A DNA stretch of 64,000 nt, taken from Poronia punctata. Its lineage: Eukaryota; Ascomycota; Sordariomycetes; Xylariales; Xylariaceae. Within the stretch, counting starts at the first letter, position 1. Each line of letters begins with the position of its first letter. This document shows, piece after piece, positions 34,159-44,806 of this stretch. Where the stretch lies: NCBI GenBank assembly GCA_022579005.1, contig MU401495.1, positions 166,672 to 230,671 of the forward strand, read 5' to 3'. The notes below the pieces were generated by a model. The model worked only from the letters and a program-made list of their open reading frames with translations. It was not told the DNA's origin and did no database searches. Position numbers and translations under genes: made by a program.

Positions 34159-37100
34159 GGTTGCTAAAGATCTCCTTATCCGTTTACTTGTATTCTATCA
34201 GGTCTGCTGCGCAGGTCGGGGCCGTTGCGATTGAATGTTGTCAAGGGCGGAGATTCTTAGCCCGTTTCGAGTACGTGAATGCGACCGACCAGTTATGCGA
34301 CGCGCGCAATTTAGAGTTGGCATGCGCACGCAAGCTCTAATCTGAGAGCGGGAGGGTTTGAAATAGCCGGAAATCGATGTTATCAATTGATACCCAAGTC
34401 AAATTGTTGGTTTTATACCCAAGAAATCTTGAATAAAGAACCAGAAATTTCTTTGTTGTATTTGCAAGCAAAAGGGTCGGGGCAGGTGGTTGAAAGTTGA
34501 GAGGAGTTGCGTTGGCAGGGGAAGCGTCGGGGGGGGGATGGCTGGATAATGCGCCTAATAAGACGGGGAGGTAGGTAGGGCAGATGAAGGGCGCCAGGGA
34601 AACCTGGGCAAGCGTGCTGCGTCCCTGCTCGACCAGCTGGCCACATGATTCAGAGGTACGTACCCCATCCACACTGGCCAATTTTTCATCTTTCTCGGTC
34701 TGATATGTGGATCAGGCAAGGTGTAATGGCCAATCAGAGGGGAAGCGCGAAGCTGACCGTTGCATGTACCGACTGCACTAGAGTACGATAGGTACGCCAG
34801 CACGGCTTCTAGGGTACGTGTACGCATTCCGGTTTGCAAAACCAGGGGACACCGGATATGCCAGCACTTTACACGTATGTCCCTCATCACCATAAAATAG
34901 GGACCTGCTATAACATTTCACAGTATAACCGACGACTGCAATGGAAGGCGTCTATTTTCGGTCCTTAGACTACGTTCCTGTCAGGAACCAGCATCATGTA
35001 ACAGCACCGGAAGCACCTGCACTCTACCTACCTTGACACCATGTGCCTACCGTGCCGGTTTCAAGTACTCTTCAACATTCAATCTTGTGGAGGAGCAGGG
35101 ACGGTGTCAAGGATCCACTAGATTAAGCGTCATGCAACCACTTTGCCCTGATCGACCCATCCACAAGCTAAGATAACGGTACCAACTAGTCCAGAAATAG
35201 CGTCCCGTTCCAATCCACTCCCTTGTCCGTTTCCAGTATTGATCTATCGGCAGTAACCCTAATTACCTAGATTCTGCCACTATTCAGTAGCAGGTACACA
35301 TAAGTCTACCTCGTAGGTTTTTCTCTGGGGTCAGAATAGCGAATTACTGCAAGTGTGCCTTTCTCTCTCCTTGACAAAGTGGAGATATACCTACTGGAGT
35401 CCAGATTCTACCCTCACTAGCGAGCTTGCCGCGCACTTTCTACCTCAAGTACCGGGAGAAGGGACACTTGTTACTGCAGTAACCCGGCTCGCTGCAGCAG
35501 GAGGACAGGAAGAGGATACAATATTATTGCTACAAGGTCAAGGAAGTTTAAGGAAGGGCGATCACACTAATGTTAAGAGTATTGAAACAACATCATAATG
35601 CGCCAAGGTTGTTTGGAAAAAGCATCATCAAGGGATCAGCAGGGCCGCCTTTCGTCATTAGAAGCAAGCCTCATTTTCTACAACAACAATGGAAGTGCAG
35701 ATGTCTGTGTACGTCAGCTCATGCTTTTCCCACTCTAGGACCCTCCGGGTAACAGCGCTCAAATCAACGTACCCTTCTGTTTTCGTCATCTCTGTTGGGC
35801 ATGTCATCATACTACCTCTGATGGTGGGCTCAGATCGAGATGACGGAACATCCTATTTTCCCATTTATCTACCTATTTGCCATGTGTTCCATCTTACCAA
35901 CGGCAAGGAGAAAGTTAATACAGTAACCAACACCTACTTGTTCTTATCCGAAAAGGCAATAAGAAAGGCATTCCCCTCCGTCCTGGATGCCACCCCTCAC
36001 ATACGAGTACTTCCTCATAACGGAGCCAACCATGTTTTGGGAAAGAGGTCGGATTAGGTAACCACATTTATGGCATACCATGCTACAAATTACCTTGATC
36101 TCTTTGATTGCAGGTGATCTAGTTCCCTCCCTACTTCAAAGGAGTCGAGATGAACAAGGTACCGCGAAAAGGAAGCACATACAGATTTGTGCGTCTCGTG
36201 ATACACACAGAGCTCAAATGCTGTGCTCCACTAGGTAATGTAACCCAATTATAACACCTGCTATCCATTTCATTTCACATAGTGGTATGAGTTGACCTAC
36301 CTACTTCAAAGTAAATAGGAGGTAGGTGCTTATAACTTATCACAATCCCAGCCTCCATCATTGTGATTGTCCTCCTTGTAATACCAAGATCTGGACCCGG
36401 GGATGGCACCTCAACCACAGAGATAGGAATAGGAGCGGGAGAATGCGGGAATACGAAAAGAGGTGGGCGTGGGGAAGTGGGCGTGAGCATTTGGAGGGAA
36501 TCCCGTTGTGGGATGGGAACGCGTATCGCGTATCGCGTATCACGTCTCAAGCGCGATAATGTCGCGTCTATCTGTAAAATAACGCGTTTGTTTCTCCGCT
36601 CCGTCCACCAATAGTATTACAACAAAAATTAACCCTTGCGCCTGCCGAGCTTCCCGATTTGTCCGTTTCAAAGAGAGTGTTACATCGCATCAGGACCATC
36701 TGACTGACGGATCTTGTTACCACGGTTCTTCCATTTTGATCTCGTAGTACTGCGTAGTTCTTAGGTCAACTTAAAACCAGCAGCCCAACAACCTTGATTA
36801 CATGTACCTATGGGATCTGGCTGCTTTAAACATTTAATTATTTGGCCGTTTTTACTTGTCAACTGGACTAACCTTGCAATAAACCAAGGTTAGGGAGGTT
36901 GGTAGGCAGGAGTATAATCGGCTGAACTTGTTACTTACCAAGGTTAGGTAATCACTGATAGGATAATTGCTCTATGAGTACGTAGGTAGGCAAGTACTCG
37001 TAGTCGTAGTTAAGTCATGGAGGTTAGGCAACGCTTAACCTTGCCTACTTTTTCAAATGCATGTGAAATAAATACAGAATTACCTAACCTATGTCACCTT

Positions 37101-38508
37101 ATATGAGGAAGGCATCATCTTACAACCCCTGGAAAAAGGGCTTGTTTCTTTATCATAGCCCCCGACCGACCGACCGACCGACCGACCAAGGTAGCAGCCT
37201 CCTGTACCTGTTTGATCAACCAGGTTGCCGTCTGGTCGCATAAAAAGAAGCACATGCTTGTACCTTACTTACTTAAGGTAGATACTACTTACAATCTAGG
37301 ACTACAGTGACTGTATTAATGTAAAAGCAACACCACATGCAGTTTACATAACTGCAAATACAACCTGTATATTTTGTATAAGATATAGGTAGTACTATGT
37401 ACACGTTGTGCCATCTAAGTGGTTTTGATTGACTTGGTTTGTCCCCGGAGCTGAGGACATTTGATCTGGTCTGTAAATTCCCCATTATACAACACCCTGA
37501 CACCCTAACAGAGGAAGGATACAAGACAGTGTCAAAGCATATAAACACTGTGGAATATATGTGCCGCACTGTGTATTAAGCTTTTTACCTCTACCAGTAA
37601 TTTTTTTTATACTAAATTAGCAAACCAATGAAAGTTGTATAAATCCCATTTTGATTGCCTGATTAGGAACCTTCCTAAAGCTTTACTAGCTATATACTTA
37701 GAAAATTATAGCTACAAGTACTTGTAAACAGACATTACAAGTATAAAGCAGGAGAGAAAGCCGAGCTTGGGCATTAAAGGGAGTGTATGTATTAAGAAAG
37801 GGTTTTTTTTTTTTAACCTATTCTTCCCCCCAGATGTTAAATATTGGCTGGTGTCTTTGTATATAGAACGAAATAGGGGTAAGGGGTAAGGGGTGCGGAT
37901 TACGTGTCCTTGTTCAAGTCAAGGGGGGAGGGGGTTCGTTCGTTCCTCGAGGTTATAAGCATTTAGTAGAAATGTCATCAAACCTACCTCTTAACCTATG
38001 TGGAGAGTGGAAATGATTGCTTTGGTGGACCAATTAGTATGCAAGTAGGTAAATAGACTAGATGGTACTTACGCGTATAGGTATACTTTTGTGCCTTGGT
38101 GGTTCTCTTTGGATATCAAACCCAGTTACAAAGTCCCCGGCAGAGATTCCCGGACATATTAGGTGGGCAAGTGATGTGTGATTTATAACGTGACTTTCTC
38201 AAGTTGCAGAAACAAGGGTAAAGTATAGGAGGCCAAAATGTAAGGCTCATGTTATGTCCTATCTCCATTTTTATTGTTATTTTTAAGCTTAAATTTTTTT
38301 TTATTGTTATTTTTAGCTTAAATTTTTAATTTTTTTTTGGGAATTTTAAAAAACGAGTGGTATCTGCGCCGACACCGTCGGTCGCATGTATATAAAGAGA
38401 TTTAAACAATTCCAAACGCCCGATAGCCCTGCCAACTAAAAATGCACCAATGTCAAGTCACTCCTTTCCACGTGACGAATTTCCGCGTCGATTTGTTCGT
38501 AGCGCGCC
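34159..38508. other. 4.3-kb gene-poor region
   Basis: No gene is recognised. A triple GCGTATC repeat lies near 36520-36541, and a CCGA/GACC microsatellite at about 37162-37188. Many AGGTAGGTA and TACTCGTA words occur. Short ORFs are unsupported. The last few hundred bases (38260-38360) are T/A-rich. Confidence 0.6.
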
Positions 38509-38825
38509 GCCAATAACCTTCAACGTCTCCCGCGTGTAGGTTTGCAAAATAAGACGGTGAGGTAAACCTAATGTATCCAAAGGATCGATAGGACTGGTAA
38601 ATGAATTTACCAAGGTAGGGACTCTCCTGTCCACGCAAGGCCCGATGTTCCCGCCGTAACACTTTCAATAACCTTCAGCATCCGCCGCATGTAGGTTTGG
38701 CGATAAGACGATCAGGGATCCCGAATGTATCCAAAGGATCAATATCACTGCTAAATGGATTTACCAAGGTGGGGGACTCTCATACCCACGGAAGGCCCGG
38801 CGTCCCCGATGTTCCCGCCGTAGCA
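38509..38825. repeat. tandem repeat, unit about 154-164 bp
   Basis: Two adjacent diverged copies: about 38509-38662 and 38663-38825. Shared anchors are CAATAACCTTCA (38511 and 38665, 154 bp apart), ATGTATCCAAAGGATC (38571 and 38725, 154 bp apart), TTTACCAAGGT and GATGTTCCCGCCGTA (38644 and 38808, 164 bp apart). A partial third copy continues into the 3' end of the SDR-like ORF from about 38826. The C-terminal codons of that ORF (VLRREHR) recur in the neighbouring copy in the same orientation. Confidence 0.85.
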
Positions 38826-39630
38826 CTTCGAACATCTCATCAACATTCTCCTGTAACGTAGTCGGCCGGCCGCCGTAATCGTCGTACTCATCATCGAAAA
38901 CCTGACCGGCCATCGTCTGAGGCCGACCAGGATGAAGCTCGGTGGGAACGAGTTCATAATCCATGTTCCCCAAGCGTATGACCCTGCGAGGCCAGTTCTG
39001 CCCACATCGACGACAGACGCCATAAGCCCCCGCGGGCATCGGGCCCATCCTCCTGAATCCCATACTACCCGGATAGCTCCATTCCATGGCCCTGGAGGGC
39101 CAGTTCTGCGCACACCGACAGACACAATAAGGCCCCGCCGGCATCGGGCCCATGCCCACGGATCCCATACTACCCGGATAGCTACGGACCATTCTCGGCC
39201 TAGGAAGCCACGCCGCCGGCTGTAGCATCGGAGGCCGCTCGGGTTCGAAGACGGCCATGGGCGGAATGCTGTGGACCCCAAGGGCGGCGCGAATATGTTC
39301 GGCTAATTTATGATAGGGGTCGGCCATGGGATAAACGCCCGGCGCGTTGTTGATGATCACGTCGACCTTTCCGATACCGGTCGACGCGATGATGGATCTG
39401 GCGGTCATCTCGGGCCTTCGGACTGCTGAGATGTCGAGCTGGATGATGTGCACAGTACTACCGGGGCCCGAAGGAGCGCCACGTAGCAGCCGCTCCAGCG
39501 CCGATACTGCTCTGCCATCTGAGAGAATGGCGACGGTCGTGGTCGATGGGTGCAATAGCAGAGATTTGGCGCGGTCGAGGCCAATGCCGCTATAGCCGCC
39601 CGTGATGATATAGACTTTGTCGTCGCGCAT
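38761..39630 (-). CDS. chimeric ORF: half of a short-chain dehydrogenase plus repeat-derived tail
   Basis: 289-aa open frame from an ATG at 39630. The first 100 residues are an SDR N-terminal half: TGGYSGIG (10-17, NAD(P) loop), LDIS (65-68) and NNAPG (94-98, a variant of NNAG). The catalytic Ser-Tyr-Lys region never follows. After about residue 140 the sequence becomes Pro/Met/Arg-rich and carries two in-frame copies (about 150-183 and 185-216) of SYPGSMG, MGPMPAG, VCR and QNWP. It then ends in the repeat-derived VLRREHR segment. As an oxidoreductase it cannot be functional. It may be a broken SDR gene overrun by a duplication, or a young chimeric gene. No intron that restores an SDR C-terminus was found. 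Confidence 0.5.
   Translation of the reverse strand: MRDDKVYIITGGYSGIGLDRAKSLLLHPSTTTVAILSDGRAVSALERLLRGAPSGPGSTVHIIQLDISAVRRPEMTARSIIASTGIGKVDVIINNAPGVYPMADPYHKLAEHIRAALGVHSIPPMAVFEPERPPMLQPAAWLPRPRMVRSYPGSMGSVGMGPMPAGPYCVCRCAQNWPSRAMEWSYPGSMGFRRMGPMPAGAYGVCRRCGQNWPRRVIRLGNMDYELVPTELHPGRPQTMAGQVFDDEYDDYGGRPTTLQENVDEMFEVLRREHRGRRAFRGYESPPPW
38991..39193 (-). repeat. in-frame tandem duplication, about 105-108 bp unit
   Basis: Two copies, about 38991-39098 and 39099-39193, share GGCCAGTTCTG, GCATCGGGCCCAT and CCCATACTACCCGGATAGCT. The spacing is a multiple of three, so the reading frame of the surrounding ORF is kept (35-36 residues per copy). Confidence 0.85.
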
Positions 39631-39928
39631 GATTTGGGTGTGGTGTCAAGCTCCGGAGAGCCTGACTACGTTTTCTATTGAAAAGGAGTTGGGTGAAATA
39701 TCTGATTCGAGCGGAACTCGAAACGATAGATGAGAGGATATTTCTTCTAGAATAATTCGGGGCGTGTGTGTCCCTGTTAATATACCCGTGTAGCGCCGGG
39801 CAAGCCATCACCAAAATGGGAAACCTTGCTTTCGTATTTTTTTCGTCAAGGTAGTTGCTTTCAATTTTTACGTTGCAAATCACATTTGTAACTAGCCTAC
39901 CTAGTTTGTAGATGTAGCCCCGACGGCT

Positions 39929-40139
39929 AGGTCAAGTCGGCTCGGACCCGAAAGCCATGGCTATGGCCGGTGAATTCGGAGGTCATGGACCTGTCTAGGT
40001 CAGGTCGGGTCAGGTTGGATCCGAAAGCCCCTGCTATGGAAGATCAATTCGAAGGTCGAGTCTATGGCTAGGCCAGGTCAAATCAGGTCAATTTCAAAGC
40101 CTTGCCCTGGCAGGTGAATTCGAAGGTCATGGCTAGGGT
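39929..40139. repeat. degenerate minisatellite, about 65-73 bp unit, three copies
   Basis: Copies start near 39929, 39997 and 40070, and a fourth start-like AGGGTCATG is at 40135. Each has AGGTCA-rich sequence, then CCGAAAGCC or TCAAAGCC, then CTATGG or CCTGGC, then a GAATTCG-like box (TGAATTCGGAGGTCATGG, TCAATTCGAAGGTCGAG, TGAATTCGAAGGTCATGG). No ORF spans it. Confidence 0.8.
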
Positions 40140-41618
40140 CATGGTTAAGTTGGGTTCATACTGGAGAGACCCCGCCCGCGTCCGCTACCCTCCACCCACG
40201 GCGGCACCTAGGCCTATATTAACAGTGTAACAGGACAGTATCTGCTACCTATTATGGGTTAGGTATTAACTCCCTCTAGGCAATCAGAGGTCTGGGTAAG
40301 TCTCTAATACAGTGTTCAGGAAAGCAGGCTTTCCGATAAGTTTTGTTTATCCCCTAAATCCCGATAGATTATGTGTTTAGAGATGAGGGATTGGATGGAA
40401 GCCTCCTCAAGTGGTCTGCCTTATCTTAGGGGGCTAGTATGGAGAATACAGTACCTTAGTAAGCGGAGGGAGAAAGGCAGGGACGTTCCTAGCTGTGGGG
40501 GTATGCGGGTATGCATATTTGCGTAGGACGTGACGTAGGGAAAAGGCCATATTTGGATTATAGTGGCACATTACAAACTTGTGTCTTGGAATTTTATTAC
40601 AACATCTGTCAACATAACAAACATCTGGATGGGCGGCATGAAAAAGGGGTGCTTTGCCAACCCACCCAACAAACATGGACTACTCAGTCTCCACTCGATA
40701 CCCTCAAACTCAGCTGCCCTCTCTGAAGCTTGAAGCACTACCTATTAAGGAAGTGTTGACGACATTATTCTTCCGGGTAAAACACCTTTCTTATAAGTGG
40801 GATCTGGAGCACACTACTAACTTATATGACCATCGAGCACCCTGCAATCTAGGGGCAATGGGATGATGTCCACTGGGAGAACCTCTGCCGGGGCCCTTAC
40901 CATGGACATGAGACGCGTCGTGAGTGCTCCCCAGAGATCTCTTAATAGCAGAGTAGACAGTCGAGCCACCATTGTGACGACTCCACAGGCTTCCAAATAT
41001 TATACTTGATCCTATAACGATCTCCTGTCGAGTACTTATCAACTAACAAGCAACGCCCTGTTCAATTGAGCGCGCCCGCCCGATTCTTGCATGTGTTATC
41101 TCCGACTCCCCTCCCCCCTTTTCGTTTTCGTCACCGCTACCTCCCCATGCTAGACCTATAGAGCGTAATGATTTTAGAGCGGCACAGTTTGTCACACTCT
41201 TGCTTCACGGTCCCCCTATCTTCTCTTTGCCCTTTAGTTTTAATTCTGCATGTCTGCACATATTGCTTAACAGTGTTATGTCCAAAGTGGATATTATGTG
41301 ATATCCTGGAGTGCATGAGGTGGCTTTTCTTGGTGCTCTGTACAAAGCATGTTCGGCCAAGACAGGGTGACTAATGTAACACGTTACACTGCCTGCCATT
41401 TTCTTATGGTCGGTCGTAACTAACACATTCAGATACCTCATAGTATCGTCACTATTTTGAGGAGACAGAGAAATCTCACCGACAGTTAACAAATTTAGCT
41501 AGTCTATGATTAAATTTTGGACAACGATAAGGCGGAACTAGAAGGGGGAGAATAGAAAAAGAGGAAAAGAGTACTTATGTGGCCGGACTTGGGGCAAAAA
41601 AGGAATTTGATAATATGT
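40140..41618. other. intergenic region, nothing recognised
   Basis: No supported gene. Short ORFs near 40434-41042 and 41168-41492 have no domain or splice support. The right end runs up to the tRNA-Gln terminator. Confidence 0.55.
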
Positions 41619-41690
41619 AGGTCTCCCTGGGAATCGAACCCAGATTAGTGGAATCAGAATCCACTGTGATAACCATTACACTAGGAAACC
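41619..41690 (-). tRNA. trnQ-CUG: tRNA-Gln (anticodon CTG)
   Basis: A 72-nt cloverleaf on the minus strand. Acceptor GGTTTCC pairs with GGAGACC with one G-U pair. The D-arm contains GTGTAATGGTTATCAC. The anticodon stem GTGGA/TCCAC surrounds loop TTCTGAT, giving anticodon CTG. The T-arm is CTGGG-TTCGATT-CCCAG. A T6 run lies downstream on the minus strand. No intron. Confidence 0.96.
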
Positions 41691-42738
41691 AGTTCAAGTT
41701 CCAACAGAAGTGGATTGACGCGTTGCTAGCTGCGTAGCAACATGGGTACATTAATCAACATGGAGCAGAGTATTTAGCAATTCTGGTTAGATGTTCTTTT
41801 AAGGTGTCAGATTTGCCAATACAATTCAAAAGACCGAGTAGAAACGAGGAAGGAACCTCTAAGAAATGACTGAAAGAAAAGTGAAAAGTAAAAAGTGAAA
41901 TAGAGGGGATAGAAACGCGGGGTCAACTGTGCTGGGCAGTAGCGACCGGCGATGACTGACGGCCCCAAATCTCCTTTAGTCAAAGGTAGACGTCCAATTG
42001 CTCAGAATCAGATTCTGCAAGCAATAACAGAACAACAACTATCAGATCTGTAAATAGAAACAAGCTCGATAACACTGAATGACATGAGCCAGGCAGAGCC
42101 TTACCAGTGCCAGATTACGGGCATTAGAAGAATATAGAGAAACCGGCTTTCGAAAACGCCAAGGGCCGGCAGTGCGACGTTGAGTCGGAGTATCATGTTT
42201 GGCATCAACTGTTGCCCAATGCGAGATGATTGCGACGAACCTCTGGAGTTTCGCACGGGGCAAGAGAGCGGAGAGCCTCATTCGGGACAAAGTTCAACAA
42301 CGTACATACGATCAACGTTGGAGTTGATTAATGCGGGGCAACGGTAGACTACCATGCTAGGTGAGCATCTCCAATAATGTCGCTCTATTATTCACCTGTT
42401 GGATGTCTTGCATTTGCGGTACATGATACTGCAGCAAACACCAGCAATCCCGTGATCATTGCCAAGAAATACAATGTACACGTACAGCTAAGTATCGGTG
42501 TTGCAAGTTGCAACTCGTTACCGATTCTATCTTTTCGCCATGGCAAGTGCAGATTCGGGAAGACTTGTTTCTTATAATAGATTTGACCATGATCGGACAC
42601 GGATACTTACCCCTCTTCGACAGATATCATATCGTGTCGTCCAGCGCCAGCGCCAGCGCCAGCCCACTCGAGTCGTCGGACTTGACTTGTCAAGCCAACC
42701 TCTGCCTCTCGATTTACCGCTCGGAATCTCGTATCGTC
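41691..42738. other. spacer between tRNA-Gln and the DUF3176 gene
   Basis: No gene is recognised. A short CCAGCG repeat occurs at about 42640-42661, inside the open but probably untranslated leader of the next gene. Confidence 0.5.
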
Positions 42739-44806
42739 ATGGCTTTCAATCATAACAGAGAAAGCGAATACTTTGTATATAGCCCGGAACAGCACGCAGT
42801 GGTATCAAACGATGAATACCTCTCTCCAATTCAGGCCCAGCCATACGCAAAGCAAGAGTTTGACCCCCAGGGACCAAACCCGTATCACAACACATATCCA
42901 GTCACAATCCCAACTCCATCCTCACACCAGCGAGGATGGAGCCATAGCACGACATCAACAAATGTATCCTCGGGTAAACCCTTCCTTCCTCCCACTTCTA
43001 AACCCGTCAAGGAACGTCAAAGTGGCGTACGGACCTGGTCACTTGAAGTCGTCACCGTCTTCGTTGCCATAGGAGCTGTAGCCGGGATACTGGGGCGTAC
43101 TTGCAAAGTTCAATGGCAACGCGTTGCCCGAATGGCCATACTATATCACGCTTAATGCCCTCATTGCAGTTCTAGCCGCTGTCACCACGGCTGCGATGAA
43201 TGTGGCGCTGCAGAATAGCATGAGCCAGCTTAAGTGGATTCGCTTCGACGAAGCTAGGACAAGGCTTTCTGACATGGAGGCCTTTGACGAGGCTAGTCGT
43301 GGTACTTGGGGTGCTGTGAAGCTGTTGTTTACGGCACGGGGAGGGTAAGCCTGTCTTATCTCCCTCTTGCTACCTTGTATCTTTGTTCGATTTGGACTTT
43401 TAACATGCGCTGATCTAGTTTCCTCGGTTCCTTTGGAGCGACGGTTTCTATCATCGCCTTATTACTCGGACCGTTTGCGCAACAAATCGTCACTTACCAG
43501 ACCAGAAACGTGGAAAGCCACGAAGGCGCTAGCGTTCCACGTGCACTCAACTACACGGGGGCCCTTCCAGGAAACTCTTCCTCTAGTAAGATCTATCATC
43601 TAACCTACTACAGTAATAAGATGTCCCGACTCCTAAGCTCTAATACCAACATAAATAGCCGGTTTCGTACCCATCCTTCCTCTCAAATCCGCCGTATACA
43701 ATGGCCTCTTTGCCGAGAACGGCCGTCCAGGCGCCGCCCTGGCTTTCGAATGTCCCAGCGGGAACTGTACCTGGGACCCATACGACACTCTTGCGGTATG
43801 CGGCGAATGCGTCGACCTGACTCCTTTTATCCAGTCCTACTGCGGTGAATCATCCAAAAGCGGGAAAAACTGCGGCTGGCAAGTCCCACAAGGCGCCAAA
43901 CTGAAAGACAAGACCGAAGTCTTCAGCATGACATCCCAGATTCCCTCTGCGCGTGGTGATCAGCCCCACGCATCCATCATGCGGTTCCTCTTCATGGGAA
44001 CAGAGGCCCACGACGGCCTAGCCGGGGAGACGAAGCCGTGGGCTAGACAATGTACGCTGAATACTTGTCTGCAGACTCTTTCCACAAAAGTGATCAACGG
44101 TGTCTTGACCGAGGAGACGGTCGGGAAGAAGACGAATGGCACAGTGTTGGATATCACGGCAAATGTAGACGAGGAAGATTATAACATATATATCGCCGGC
44201 GAAAACGCCACAACATACATGCTCGGCATCGAAGCCATGCTTTCCATGCGCGGCTGGTTCGCCACATTATTTGCCAGCGGCTCCGCAAGTCGAAGCACGG
44301 ACAATTTCACACGAACCGTGACCGATGACAGCGTCGTGGTCAATCTAACAGTGGGCATATCGAGCGGAGAGACGTTTTTCGACTCGGATATCGTCACGGC
44401 GTTTTACTGGAACTATTACCAATATGCCGATGGTCTCGACATGTTGATCAACGACATGGCTACTTCGATGACGGTTGCTTTCCGCAGTTTTAACGGTGCT
44501 GGAAAGGTTGCCGGTAGAGCAGTGTTCACAGAGTCGTATGTTCATGTCCTATGGGGGTTTGCGGTTGTTCCTATCTTGGTTGTTGTTGGTGCGGCGGTTT
44601 TTCTGATCGCTGCTGCTGTCATGTCGGATAGGAAGGATGCGCAGGTTTGGAAGAGTAGCGCATTGGCTGTGATGTTTCATGGACTTGATGACGAGGCTAA
44701 AGCAAGGTTTGTACAAGGGGAGGATCTAAGAGAGAGTAAGATCCTAGCGAGGAATGTAAAGGTTAGGCTTGTGGAGGGGGATGATGGGATATTGTTGAGG
44801 GTCTAG
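42739..44806 (+). CDS. DUF3176 family membrane protein, apparent +1 frameshift in exon 1
   Basis: Fungal multi-pass membrane protein of unknown role. Exons are 42739..43344, 43419..43585 and 43659..44806; introns are 74 and 73 bp. The order fits DUF3176: a soluble Gln/Pro/Ser-rich N-terminus, TWSLEVVTVFVAIGAVAGIL (TM1), then AKFNGNALPEWPYYITLNAL (TM2 start) and the SQLKWIRF motif, then MEAFDEASRGTWGAVKLLF, GSFGATVSIIALLLGPFAQQ, a Cys-rich extracellular part (CPSGNCTWDPYD, CGECVDL) and a last TM near the C-terminus (FAVVPILVVVGAAVFLIAAA). TM1 and TM2 lie in different frames. One extra G in the GGGG run at 43092-43095 explains this, and no intron fits between them. Counting that base as an insertion gives 639 codons in frame to the stop. 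It may be a sequencing error or a recent null allele. Confidence 0.8.

Noticed and set aside
39929..40139. CRISPR-like array
   Set aside because: The units are diverged and contiguous, without constant repeat/unique spacer alternation, in a eukaryotic genome. It is a minisatellite.
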